From Rhizomucor pusillus (lineage: Eukaryota > Mucoromycota > Mucoromycetes > Mucorales > Lichtheimiaceae): DNA of 42,273 nt. This document shows positions 1 to 10,919 of the stretch, one piece after another; position 1 is the first letter of the stretch, and each line of letters opens with the position of its first letter. The position numbers and the translations under genes are program-made. Where the stretch lies: NCBI GenBank assembly GCA_900175165.2, contig FWWN02000579.1:1-42273 (forward strand). The letters are read 5' to 3'. Below the pieces are notes generated by a model. It was not told the origin of the DNA and ran no database searches. It saw only the letters and a program-made list of their open reading frames with translations.

Positions 1-1079
1 CTTTACGGCGATGGAAGAAACTAATAGAAATATATATTTACATCAACATTAACAAGCAGGCTGCGCAGTAAAGAGAGTATATTTGACCGGAGAGCCTGGC
101 TCTCAATGAGTTGCAATATGAAAGTGAGCTGTTGGAAGAACCTTTGACAGATCTCCAAGAAAACGTAAAGCTACAGCAGCCATGGTTGAAATACGCGTCC
201 GTAAACTTGTATTACGTTGCAAGTGTGATAAATATCATAGCTCTCATATTCGAAACAGAAGTGGCAAGAGCAGCTTCGTTCGTTCTGACTGACTGGGAGA
301 AGTAAAGTGGACGGAACACGTAAGCTTTCCCTCGCAGCAGCTCTCAGACATACCATGCAAGGTAGAGTAGGGCGTAGGAGCTATGGAAGGCGAATGAAAC
401 ACTTCACGATCACTGAGCAAGTCGAAATGAGCAGAGCAATCTCTGAGGCAACCACGAACCAGAACTTGCAAACGCGCCGATACGAATACTCACTCTATCA
501 CAGACTACAACAACAATACAATAGCAACCAGTAGCAAGCTAAAAGGTGTTTACAATAGTCAAGTTATTGCAAAAAGAATACTGGTGCCGTTTAGTTCACG
601 TTGTTTCCAACGGTATATCCAGGGACCACCGCGTGGAGGCGGCACCGCCAGTCCCCTAACCGCCCTAGCGCCAGCCATCGGCCATCATCCACCCGAGCAG
701 GTACCGGTGTCGGCCAACTGTCCATATTATATGCCACTAGGGCGGCCTACTCGCATGTTATCCCGAAGGAAGGTCAGGAGTAGCTCCCCGCTCTGTCCAA
801 AATTATGTCCTGAAAATTCTTTTTATACCTGTTTATTTTTTTGTTTTCATGAGCTTGTGGTAACATTTTCGCATTTGGGCCTCTCTTTGGTATCAAATGA
901 AAGCTGGGAGAATTTTATGACATGGGGCTGTTCAAAGGTATCATTTAATACGCAAAATTGAGGTGGTTACATTGTAGCAAAGTCTCGAAGGCGTCAAATT
1001 GTTGACGTTCCTCGTAGGTGCGTCTCGGAGTCTAAAACTGTCCAGTATTAGCTCCCTTGCCATCATCATACTTTGCTAC
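1..1079. other. gene-poor region, no supported gene
   Basis: No reading frame here shows recognisable domain content or a consistent splice pattern. A GC-rich block lies at about 600-790, followed by a T-rich stretch to about 960. The string GGACAG recurs three times on the minus strand at about 720, 800 and 1040, which could reflect decayed repeat DNA, but I could not define element ends. Confidence 0.4.
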
Positions 1080-1321
1080 GCATTATACATATATTATCCC
1101 TACTAATCACTTCATCAAGTGTGTCATCATTTATTACTGGGGAAGAAGTGCAGAAGTTTATTGAAAAGTAACCAAAGTGACATTGATACACAGAGATGAG
1201 GAAGTCGATTGAACAACAGCGAGATGTTCGTTGGTTTAGAAATTTATATGGCATCCAAACCAGCCATGAATCGCGGCTTACTGATGTCCTGATGCTTAAC
1301 CATTGAGCTACGGTATCAGTT
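1080..1321 (-). repeat. degenerate tRNA-derived (SINE-like) sequence
   Basis: On the minus strand, TAGCTCAATGG at about 1312-1302 matches the RNA polymerase III A-box consensus. GGTTTGGATGCC at 1261-1250 resembles a decayed B box. They are about 50 bp apart, as in tRNAs. No intact cloverleaf forms: the anticodon arm and the acceptor ends do not pair well. The A/T-richer tail downstream lacks a gene. A tRNA pseudogene is the main alternative. Confidence 0.3.
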
Positions 1322-1394
1322 CTGAAAGTCTTTTATCATTGCTCATTGACTATATAATATCGAACCGATGCATCCTTTAGGGTAAAAGTAGACA

Positions 1395-1707
1395 TCAAAC
1401 AAGAGCTCGGACCAATTTGAAGCCTTCCGCCAGCAAAGACCTTGCAACTGCTTGCTTGCCCTTACTTTTTGCTGCAAATATCTTTCCAGTCATTGGATTG
1501 AACAGCGAAGCTCGTAGCTAGCTCAACGGTGGCTGGCTCGGCCGGAAGAGCAATGTACTCGCCTTTCTTTCTCCTGTCGATAACGGTGATTATCACGTTT
1601 GGATTACATTCGGCAATGTCGTTTGGCCGTAGCGAGCCTGTCTTCCGTGAACGCTTCCTTCGCAAAGTTATTCTGAAATGGAAATATACACTAAAAACTC
1701 GGCTCAT
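1395..1707 (-). CDS. possible small spliced gene, unknown
   Basis: A polypyrimidine tract and TTTCAG acceptor precede an open stretch (1672-1608) reading NNFAKEAFTEDRLATAKRHC, which ends at a GTAATC donor. Two downstream pieces could follow. One ends SNDWKDICSKK with a stop at about 1462. The other reads FNPMTGKIFAAKSKGKQAVA in another frame and stops at 1395. Both look coding-like. I cannot choose the splice pattern or the first exon, and I recognise no family. Confidence 0.22.
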
Positions 1708-2102
1708 TGTATCTAGGATAATATTGCGAGTGTGTGTTTGCTGTTGCTTGCTAATGTAACATTGTATGCGAGCTTCCTGAGAAGGAAAATTTGCTCATCT
1801 GCTGGCGATGCAGGTTGATTACAGGTCAACAACGGGCCGGAACGGCTTGCATGACCAAAAAAAAGGATTCGTTAACATAACAGTTTTATATTTCCGTAGA
1901 CTTCGATAAATATTGTCAGAACTCTAAGACGGGAGTGACGATGATAGTGCGTCTCCCTTTCTTTTCCAAAACGAGCGCGTTGATTTTCTCGTCTTGATCG
2001 TTGGATTAGAAAACAGTGCTTATGGTTGGATTGGGCTCGCGGCAGCTACTAATGCAGCAATGTGGTGTTTTGCACCGGAGCAGGCCATTGGGGATGGAAC
2101 CA
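1708..2102. other. intergenic, nothing recognised
   Basis: Lies upstream of the possible small gene and downstream of the MED22 stop. No open frame, repeat or RNA gene is supported here. Confidence 0.4.
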
Positions 2103-2684
2103 TCAAGGTCCTGTTAGCGACCTGAAATACACCGACTCGAGTTCATACGTCGTCTTTGCAAGCTTTTCACGCATATTGTACAGGGTATCTTTAATTTCAG
2201 CTGTCTGTGTCGTCAGTTGGCGCTTCCGTTGATCGTACAGCCGCGAGAGTGTCTCGGTATCGTTTAACAAAAGATGTTGTTTTAGCTCGGTTATCAGGCT
2301 TAAGAGAGACTCGGCTGATCGAACCTGGTACAATGCAAATTGGTTAATTGGATGAAAATGCGCGTGCTCCTCGTTCTGCGTATTATTGGATCCTCTTACA
2401 ATTTGTGCACTTTGGCTTTCGATTTGATACCCTTCTTCGGCGACTCGAAACTTATCCTTGTCCCTGTTCTGTATACACACAAAAGACGATCAATATCGTG
2501 ACTGGATCCGTATACTCTTGATCGTGTGTACCTCGCCAATGCGCACAATGTCAGCAAAGCAATCGATCAGCTTTGCAATGTCATCGTCGATGCGTTTATT
2601 GAATTGGTCCTCTATTGTAAGCAGACGAGACCGCGAGCTTGCTTGCGCGGCGGGATTGCTACCAGCTTGCGGCAACGATGCCAT
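2103..2684 (-). CDS. MED22: Mediator complex subunit 22
   Basis: Three exons, 2684-2532, 2468-2400 and 2324-2103, are joined by phase-0 GT-AG introns of 63 and 75 nt and encode 147 residues, the usual MED22 size. The N-terminal part reads QFNKRIDDDIAKLIDCF, and the second splice creates IVRSAESLLSLITELKQ, the conserved helical core of the family. MED22 (yeast Srb6) is a head-module subunit of Mediator, the bridge between transcription activators and RNA polymerase II. The single-exon readings of this region contain intron sequence and should not be used as the protein. The ATG at 2684 is the first in frame and gives a short Ala/Ser-rich leader before the helices. Family assignment is by recognition of the sequence pattern and length. 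Confidence 0.88.
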
Positions 2685-4282
2685 CCTTAGAGCTGCAGTG
2701 GGTATAGAAAATCAAAAAATGTCAAGAGCACACACTCCGCACTGCTTTAACGTGTATTGCAAAAGTTGAGAATGTTGAGTTCTATGCGATCTTGCATTCT
2801 CGTGAAACGAGTTTAACTCTATATTGTAACTAAATAGTCAACTGGAATCAGTCAATCTTCGGTTAACATCGATCCCATCTTTATACATGCACTTTCCCCA
2901 GCAATGATTACACAGATAAGTTTTTAAGGAGTACCTTGTCTGAGGTTCACATTGGCTGCTGTTGCACTCCTTTATTTATTGTAATCTACGGTAAACATAA
3001 CGTAGATAGTGAAATTTAGCGCCTCGTATTATCCACTGTTGTCAATATTTGAAAGTATCTGGAAGCGTTCTATTTGCATCAAGCGGCTAAGATAGAAACA
3101 TGAACGAACAACGTCTCGAGTTCCTTGAGAATCATCACGCCATCTTGCGTTACAAAAGTATTAGTTTTCCGGATTTTATCAAACATGGTTGTGAAACCAG
3201 CCAAGTTACAAATGACCACAAAGCGTTGAAAAATGAACATGTCTGTAATGGACTGCTATATACTTTGAGTCCCTCGATCAAATTTGAGGCTAGGTTATCA
3301 TTGATGATAAGGATTGCAGTTTATCGCATACGGTGAGGGATTGTCCATGTTCTCTTTGCAGTTTGAGCGAGTGTTGTTGATTCAAAAAGCATGATTACTT
3401 GTGTGTGAGGACAGATGACGATATCAGTACTTAGCAGAATTCACAAGATAACCGAATTCTACTGGCAAAGGTATAAGGCAAATCCCGCTGTATTTAAGAA
3501 TGCGCGCGGTATGTACAGCAGTCGATAATGGTAGATCGATCGACATTGTTGCTGCTCAAGGCGTTGTTGGTATCAAAATACCAATCTAGAATTGCACGGC
3601 TGCTGCGGGTGGCACTCCCGAAAATGGTACATGGACCGTTATTATCATCATCGTTCGATCTTATTTATAACTTTGTTCGATCTCTTTCTTGAAAGAGCCC
3701 CCTGCGTGTGTTTATAGGTAATTCTTCCTCTCCTGCGATACGTGCGCAATCACGTATGAAAAAATGATGCAAAGGGGACGGGATGCAGGTGACTGGAACT
3801 TTTCTCGAAGCCGGATGTTTGGGAAAAATGTCAGACTGACTCTTGTTGACGTCGCACGGCGCTAAATTTTTCGAGGCACCCCGCCTGTTGCCCTGTAATA
3901 AGGAAAATTCCTCTGTGATGATAGGCTGGACCAGACTCTTGGGAAGCATGAGCTAGACCATTTCGGGCTTTGGATTTTTTAGGCTATACCACAAGGTTAA
4001 CCGATCCATCGCCTTGCTACTCGCGCACTCCTATCCGAATTTATAACTCTTCCATGACTTTCCATCGATAGCCAAATACTGATCGCTTAATACGTAAAGA
4101 GTTTATTCACATTTTCATCATAGTCAAATGAACTGCTGGTATATTTCCTAAGGCAAAGAGAGCGGAAAGGCGTCTATTTTACAAGAGAGAGAAAAAGAGA
4201 GAGAAAGTGTATACAGACAAAGAGAATAGTATGCAAAAGAAGGATGCGATGATGTATGAGTGGGAAGGGTGATGAGAGAATG
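2685..4282. other. 1.6-kb intergenic region without supported genes
   Basis: Open stretches at 3100-3336 (+, 78 codons) and 3665-3949 (-, 94 codons) show no domain, no splice-compatible neighbours and no coding-like composition. An AG-rich tract at about 4180-4230 lies in the probable 3' UTR of the bZIP gene. I see no RNA gene or repeat array. Confidence 0.4.
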
Positions 4283-4798
4283 TTACGCCGGCGATGGTGG
4301 TGATGACGTTTTGGACGATGATGATGCCTTTGCCATAAGAGAGCTGCAAAGTTGTCGCAGCGATTCGTTATCCTGATGCGCTTTTGCCAAATCGCGTTGT
4401 AAGGCTGCATTTTGCGCCGTAACTTGCGCTAGCTTGGCTGCCATAGCCCGCATACTCGCTTGTTTCTTTGCTCGGTACTTTGCGGAAGCTAGTTTGTTGC
4501 GATGTCTTCGTTCTTCCAATGATATGGACGTCGCTGTTGAACCATTGCTGTGGAATTTGTGGTTGTAATTGGAGTTGTTGTCACTGGTTTGTTGTTTTTG
4601 GTCTCGATGACGAAGCTTACTATTTTGGACGATCAAGGGGGATGTGAGTGAAGCAATGAGAGGAGATGAAGGCGTTGATGACAGTGAATAAGAAGAAAAT
4701 GAGCGGTCTGTCGTCGAGTCTGGTGGTGACAACGGTGCCTCTGGTGGCGGCGTAGTGGGCGCGACGATGGCGCTGATGGACATGCATTGACGAGACAT
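4283..4798 (-). CDS. bZIP transcription factor, Cys3/Gcn4-like
   Basis: The single exon encodes 171 residues from the ATG at 4798. The open frame continues upstream to 4909, but that part is low-complexity and has no better start. The N-terminal half is Ser/Pro/Thr-rich, as in activation regions. The basic region RRHRNKLASAKYRAKKQ, at about residues 95-112, carries the N-x2-A-x2-(S/C)-x-R signature. A leucine-zipper-like heptad follows (AMAAKLAQVTAQNAALQRDL to about residue 150). The spacing resembles fungal Cys3/MetR and Gcn4 factors, which control sulfur or amino-acid metabolism. Target genes cannot be deduced. The C-terminus is a Ser/Lys-rich tail. Confidence 0.8.
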   Translation of the reverse strand: MSRQCMSISAIVAPTTPPPEAPLSPPDSTTDRSFSSYSLSSTPSSPLIASLTSPLIVQNSKLRHRDQKQQTSDNNSNYNHKFHSNGSTATSISLEERRHRNKLASAKYRAKKQASMRAMAAKLAQVTAQNAALQRDLAKAHQDNESLRQLCSSLMAKASSSSKTSSPPSPA

Positions 4799-5042
4799 TT
4801 TTATTATTTTTGTGTGATGGTGTGCTCGAAAAGCGGGTATGAATGGCGAGTCGGGAGGGGGGAAAGAATGGTAAAAGAAAAGAGAAAGAAGAACAAGAAC
4901 TCGGGCCAATTTATATCACACTCTCGAAATGACAGCCGACAAAACAGTGAAGGACCTTGTGGGGGGAAGGAGGAGGGCTAGAGAAAGGGCAGTTTGGGGG
5001 GAGCAGACCTGAGTGAGATTATACAGCGCCGATGACATCAAT

Positions 5043-6191
5043 TCATCGCTTGTTATGGCAACGGTACTTGACGCATTTGTCGGCTCCCTCCAAACTCTCC
5101 ACCATTTCAATTACGAGAGGGTTGGACAAGCCAAAATACTCAGGACCAGAGATGGCGTTACACGCCGATCCTCTCCGACGGACTCTATTTGCTTCCTTGA
5201 TTACAAGTGCCCATGCTCCCGTCGGTGTCTTAGCTGACATCTCCTTGTCGGGTGCGTCGGCAGCATGAATTGTGAACTACGCCCTTACATTTAGCCAACC
5301 CACCGTGGCGGAAGCACAATGATGCAATAGTCTTACCACTGGCCCATCTCCGCCGTCCTCGATCCGACATGTATAGGTGGTCTGACCGTTGGGATCGACT
5401 GTGCTCATGTACGTTCTTATTACAATTAAAACTTGTCAGCACACCATGTCACGCCTCGCGCTATCTGTCGACAATGCATTACCTCTCAACACAGTATCCC
5501 ACGGGCCAAATATATCGCTCGCTGTGGAACGATGGCCGATCGTGAACCACACTTCCTAAACTCAGGATATTCAACGATCCTATCTGAAACGGTAGCTTGA
5601 TATTGCCATCTTCGTCTCTAGGAATTTCCACAGGCTTCTTTCTCGATGAACCCTGTCGCTTGATCGTTTTGGATGGCTCGGCTATGCATAATCGCATTTT
5701 TCTTTAGATAAATTTCTACCGGGACTAGCTAGCATATCTGTTCCTTACCCATTTCTTCGTCCTCTTCAACCAGCTCGTCTTCTTCCTCCTCGTCTTCCTC
5801 CCCCTCGTCAAGCTCGTCCTCCTCTTCTACATCCTCCTGTTGGCTAGTTTCCATGTTATCCGTGTCAACAGCAGTTTTGCTTTGCCTGCAACAGACATAT
5901 GGCCGGTTACTGTCAAAATACACAGCAGACGATGTTTTCCCTTTACCTTTTTCCTCGCTGAAGAGCTTGCACTTTGCGGTTGGCGCGGTCAATAGACAGT
6001 TGCGCTGACTTGTGCTTCTACGGAATGACTCGTGTTTGAATGCAAGATTCCTCGGCCCTCGAGTGTCGCGCACAACTTACAGCAATAAATTCTATAATTT
6101 TTCGCTTCATTCTTCTGTACTTTCGAAGTCGATCGTCGTCCCAAGCATCTTCGGTTTGAATGCAGGCATCGATACCGCGTTTCACAGTCAT
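5043..6191 (-). CDS. FYRN/FYRC-domain nuclear protein (TBRG1-like)
   Basis: Six exons (6191-6081, 6017-5947, 5885-5749, 5681-5483, 5415-5337, 5276-5043) with introns of 60-67 nt encode 276 residues. The N-terminus carries the KYRRMKRKIIEFIA coiled-coil that precedes FYR domains in TBRG1-like proteins. A very acidic Glu/Asp stretch follows. The FYRN core is seen as FQIGSLNILSLGSVV then ERYIWPVGYCVERTYMS, the latter made only by splicing. FYRC follows: TPTGAWALVIKEANRVR and ISGPEYFGLSNPLVIEM. FYR modules are chromatin-associated and also occur in MLL/Set1-type methyltransferases, but no SET or PHD domain lies here. The start is provisional: a possible acceptor just upstream (about 6197) leaves open an extra 5' exon. 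Confidence 0.85.
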
Positions 6192-6828
6192 TTCGCCAAA
6201 AACTGTATATCAGAAAAAATTGTCAAACGGAAACCAGCTCGCCCGGAATTTTGGTCCTCGGGCTATTTGCACTCCTCCCACCGGACCTGAAGAAACTGTG
6301 GTGTGTTAAGGCACGATAGTCCCTTCCCATCAGAATCCTCAAACTTCGGCTCTAATTGGAGTGCTATCGGATGATAAGCAGGAATTGTATGCTTCCGCCG
6401 TGGAAACAGTGCAGACATAAGATTCAGCCTTGCTCAAAAACTCCTGATCACTAAGGATTTATAATGTAAATAGCTGATAACTTAAATAAAAGATTTTTCA
6501 ATTTCTTGCAAACACTTGAGTTTTGACAGATAGTTAGTATGGTTTTTGCGTTGCTGTGTTTATTGTTGTTGTCCTGGTAACAATATACGCGAAAGATGGA
6601 GATTCACAACCAAAATCAGTCGGAGAACAACCGAAACGCGCAGACAAAGACAGAGGGGGAGGAGAGACCCAGGTGACGGGATACAACACCGGGTTCGCCC
6701 TTCCACCAGGTCTATTGTTTCCAGGAGCTTCATTGAAAGCTTAATGGACAGGTTCTTTTTGGCAACGTCTGGCGCCGTATATGGTAAAGACTTTGCAGGG
6801 GACCTCACATTCATCACAGCAGTTAAAC
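6192..6828. other. divergent promoter region
   Basis: Separates the minus-strand FYR gene from the plus-strand CK2 beta gene, so it probably holds both promoters. Short open frames at about 6550-6860 overlap the CK2 start and have no domain. An extra 5' exon of the FYR gene could fall at about 6200-6300. Confidence 0.45.
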
Positions 6829-9285
6829 ATGCCTGAGCGAACAGATGACGATTCGCAGACCACAACGAGCAGTTCCTTACAAAGCTGGATAAGCTGGTTC
6901 TGTTCCTTATCCGGACACGAATACTACGCCGAAGTACCCGAGGAATTCATTGAAGACGACTTTAACCTCACTGGACTTTCTGCGATCGTTCCGTACTACA
7001 ACGAAGCACTCGAAATGATCCTGGACGTCGAGCCGGAGGAAATTGCAGACGACAATGAACAGGGAGAAGACGACCAAGAAGTGCAAGAACAGGACGAAGG
7101 AGAGGAAGAAGAGGAAGAAGACGATGGTTTTTGGAAGGAAAAGGCACCGCCTCGACGATACGGAAGACGTGTCCACCCAAGTGTCGTCGAGCCCTACGCA
7201 GTCATGCTGTATGGATTGATCCATCAACGATATCTATTAACACGCAACGGATTACGACTTATGGCTGAACGCTACGCGGCTGAGCAATTCGGATACTGTC
7301 CGCGAGTGTACTGCGGACGCTCACCCGTCATTCCCTGCGGACGATACGACGAAGCTGGCCGCGAAGGCGTGCGGCTGTATTGCCCGCGATGCATGGATCT
7401 CTACAATCCTCCCAGCTCCATATATCAGAACGTAGATGGTAAAGCACAATCGAGAGGTAGAAATTGCTGCTGCTATCCATTACAGTGAATAACATGTTTT
7501 TCATTCTCTATACAGGTGCACATTTTGGAACAACCTATGCGCATCTGCTATTCCAGTCATTCTCCGAGCTTGTGCCGGCACCTCGTGCATCCATCTATCA
7601 ACCTCGCATTTTTGGTTTCCGTGTCAATGAAAAATCGAATGTTGGCCCGAGAATGCAGTGGCTGCGTATGCGGCCGCCAGAATACGTAGTTGCAGACGAA
7701 GAGGATGAGGACGAGGATGATTTGGTAGAACTAGACGACGATGACCCGTTAAATGAGACAAACACCGTGGTAGGTAAGGCAAGCCTTAGGCCGTACAGAC
7801 ACCGTGCGCGCTAAGTTGTCTTACTATTAGGAGGAGTCCCTCGCAAGACTTGGCAGGTCAGCGTCGCCTCGAGAAGATGATCGGATGAATAGGCTTACCC
7901 AACAGATCGAAGATTGGCGAGTAAGAGAGTCTCGTACAAGTACACTAAACAGTTTCTTTCGAAGATGGATCTGAACAACCATCGTAATCATTTACCCTCA
8001 CTTTTCCGTTATTACCCACATGTCTTCCTCGCATTCTTCCTCGCTCTCCTTTTTACTTTCTTTTTCTTTTTCTTTTTCTGTAGTAACACGATGTATTCCT
8101 TTCTCCCTTGTCTATTTCATCCTCACACTTTCTGTGCTTGTCCTCATCGCAAAATAACTCCAAAAACGATTTTGGACACGCTGCGACGCTCGTTTGCATT
8201 ACGCGCATCATTGTTATCATCTAAACTTGGATAATCCCCGCATACTCGGTCGTGAGCGCATGCATTTGGAATGAGATAAAAACTGTGCAATCTCCGTTGC
8301 AGATCCTATGGGATGCAGGTGACCTATCTTCTTTGACAAGGGATGATATTGACGCTAAGGAACATGTGACGAGTTGGGGGGGAGGGTGGGAGAGAAAAGA
8401 GGATCCGAGGATGCATCTTCAAAAGAGGCAAAGGTAATAGAAGGTCGAAGCAACTCTATGAGGCGTGTGAGCTAGCTAGCGTTGCTGCTGCTGCATTCCT
8501 CCCAGCCAACAGCAGCGGATGACGCTCGAAAAAATCTCCATATCGGGTATGGCCCCGATGCTTCTTCTCGATAGAGTTTGTTCGCTCCACATGCTATGAC
8601 TAGTCTCTTCAAAGATGACGACGATCCTTTCCAGAAGGCTGCTGCTGCAGCGACGTATTCCCATGTATACCGCATCTTTAGTTCCCTGCGTTGTGGGAAT
8701 AGGAGATTTGCTCATTCACATTTGAAACGAAATTAGGACACTGGAAGCAACAGCGACTCTGACTCGCCGTGGCAAGCTAAGGACAGAGCGGAAGAGTCCC
8801 GCCAGCCTGCTGAGCAGCAACATCGGCAGGATTCGATAAAGGCAATTCAGAGACTTGGTATGATGTAAAAGCAAGGTCACGACATATCTGTTATGTCTAA
8901 AGCCGATCTTGTTGTCCATTATTTTTAGAACGCAAGCTCGCCAAGCTGAAGAAACGGCGTGGAGTGAATAGTAGCAGCAGCTACGATCCAGATAGATACC
9001 ACAATGAGGAAGTTATGGATACCAGTCAAGACGACGAAGGAAGATACCTCCTCGCGAATGACGATGATGATTACAGAAGCAAGTTTGAGCAACAGTACAC
9101 ATGGCAGGGTACTTTGCTGTCATGGGTGCCGCATTGGTGTTCTTGCTGTTTCGGTCGCCATACATAACATGCTTTATCATTACAACAAACTATAGTCTAA
9201 ATTCTACTTTTGATTTGATGGCGTTTTTCTCTTTTTTACAGCTCGATCAAAGGCAATGCCTGGCACGCTGCTAGAAACCGTATGA
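6829..9285 (+). CDS. CKB1: casein kinase 2 regulatory subunit beta
   Basis: Exon 1 (6829-7438) and exon 2 (7516-7769) encode a complete CK2 beta core. This comprises SWISWFCSLSGHEYYAEVPE, the helix LSAIVPYYNEALEMILD, and the zinc ribbon FGYCPRVYCGR with CPRCMDLY, four cysteines in all. AHFGTTYAHLLFQSFSELVP and a FGFRV segment follow. CK2 beta dimers hold and steer the CK2 catalytic subunits. An acidic insert of about 45 residues lies between the first helices and the zinc ribbon, and a second acidic tract follows the core. The gene appears to continue through 7831-7920, 8303-8433, 8506-8546, 8615-8664, 8737-8857, 8929-9108 and 9242-9285, giving about 506 residues with a Lys-rich coiled-coil tail. 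The frames agree, but the 382-nt intron at 7921-8302 is far longer than others here. The tail could therefore be mis-joined or belong to a second gene. The core is certain; the tail is tentative. Confidence 0.85.
8054..8081. repeat. T-rich (TTTC)n microsatellite
   Basis: A pyrimidine tract of T runs broken by single C residues lies inside the long CK2 beta intron. It ends CTGTAG and could serve as a polypyrimidine tract. Confidence 0.6.
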
Positions 9286-9330
9286 GCGAAATGTAAGAGA
9301 GAGAAATGCTTGATACACATTTTCTCCAGC

Positions 9331-10308
9331 CTACCTTGCAGATCGGATCAGGGGTAATTCGGCGGCGGTGGCTGTCTGACGGTCTACAGTTTGTTGCCGA
9401 TCACCCGTCCTTGCCGGCAAGGAAAGAATGGCGATGGAAAAGAATATCAACTACAAAAATGGACGTTCATTATACTTTGTCCATTTCGTGCGTCGTGATC
9501 CCGCTGCTTCTTGACTTACCATGAGCATAACACTGGCGGTGGTAGTGGTCGTTTTCGATGAGGCTTTATGCTTCTGCTGCAGGGTCTCAACGCGCGTGGT
9601 TAATTCATGCACCTTGGTTTTTAACGCGTCGTTCTCCTTTTTCAACTGGGCATTCTGTTCCTCCAGCGCTGTTACATGTTCCCGCTTCCGTTTTCGCGAA
9701 AGCAGCGCTGCCGCGCGGTTCTTGATGAGCCGTTCTTGCCGCTTCGCTAGCATGGCAGCCTTTGCTGCCTCCTCAGAGTTCAATGCAGGCTCTCCCGCCT
9801 TGCGCACTGCCGGCGCAATTGCCGGCTGTGAAGGAGGGGGGGGAGTGGGTGTGGAGGACGTCTTTTCCTGCCGTCGTTTGCGACCGCCGCATCTTCTCTT
9901 TGATGCAGTGTTATTATCTGCTGCGATGTTCGTGGCAGCAGCTACAGCGGGAGGTGGGCTCGATGTTGTTAGCTCCTGCGGTTGATGATACTGCTGCTGA
10001 ATGCTGAGAGGCGGGATGCAGGATGTGTTCACACTGTTGCTAAGCGTGCTCAACATTTGCGGCAGCCAGAAGAATGACGCTGCTGCTGGTGCTACGCATG
10101 GAATGTATCCGGATATAGCTGGTTTTTCCTCTTGCATTGTTGGAAGCGTCATGATCGGCTGTTGCTCTGGCGAAAGCTCGTCGACGGATAGGCTGCTGCT
10201 CTCATCTGAAGTATCGGTGGAAATGTAGTCAGTGTTCAAGTACGACATGAACATGTCTTCTTCTTGCTCTGTCTTGATAACAGGTGATGGAGACGATGTC
10301 GAGAACAT
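9331..10308 (-). CDS. bZIP factor with C-terminal membrane helix
   Basis: Exon 1 (10308-9520) encodes 263 residues. A 69-nt GT-AG intron (9519-9451) leads to exon 2 (9450-9331), giving 302 residues. The basic region ERLIKNRAAALLSRKRKREH is of the ATF6/CREB3 type, and a zipper follows (ALEEQNAQLKKENDALKTKV). The N-terminus is acidic and Ser/Gln-rich, as in activators. Reading through the intron would give a polar tail. Splicing instead yields ASVMLMLIFFSIAILSLPA, a hydrophobic segment of about 17 residues followed by a basic, polar tail, as in membrane-tethered CREB3/ATF6 proteins. An ER or Golgi location and release by proteolysis are inferences from that architecture. A GTAGGC donor-like site overlaps the stop, so a further exon is possible. 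Confidence 0.75.
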
Positions 10309-10919
10309 TTTGATATTTTTGTTGGTCCTATACAATCCAATAGTAAATGTAGCGATAAAAGGAAGAACAAGGAGGAGGAACGAGGAGTAGCAGGACAAGT
10401 ACAGGAAGAGAAACAGCTAGAAAATAAACATTATTTATCGGTAAATATCAGTAAATGTAACCATTTTAGGTTTGACATGTCAACGCGGCCACTCTCGGTC
10501 TCTAACGAGAAAATAAGGGGCTAAAAGTTCGTAAGGAGGCCAGGCATCAAATCTGCAAGTGAGCATTTATGACCTGCGAGTGCCCTTCAGCCATTCCATT
10601 ACTCTTCCCAATCGCAGTGATTGCTGCTAAAGATATATTGTACATCATGGTGATGAAATAATAATAATATTCAATACCACATTTCAACAACAATGTTCTT
10701 TTGTCTTTCAGTTGTCGCTGCTCACGTGAATAAAAGTGCGGTATTCCTGTTCCTATCTCTTCTAAATACAACGGTTTTTTGCATTCGAGGTCAATGTCGC
10801 AAAATCCATAAACGAGGTTTGGGGACCATTGCTGTGTAACAGAATCCAAGTCGAGTGTTGTAAATGAATATATTATAGTTCGCTGGAAAATAGTAAAATA
10901 TACATTAAGGCAAGTGCTG
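10309..10919. other. bZIP upstream region and RAV2 3' region
   Basis: Holds the probable promoter and 5' leader of the minus-strand bZIP gene near 10309-10450. It also holds a 127-codon minus-strand open frame (10547-10930) overlapping the end of RAV2. Part of that frame, after a TTTCCAG acceptor-like site at about 10884, looks coding-like (for example LVYGFCDIDLECKKPLYLEE). I recognise no family and saw no start exon. Confidence 0.3.

Noticed and set aside
111..534. Short overlapping open frames at the left end
   Set aside because: Similar length on both strands, no domain, no splice-consistent partner.
9521..9985. 154-codon plus-strand open frame opposite the membrane bZIP
   Set aside because: It is the antisense shadow of the basic region and zipper; composition and lack of domain argue against a gene.
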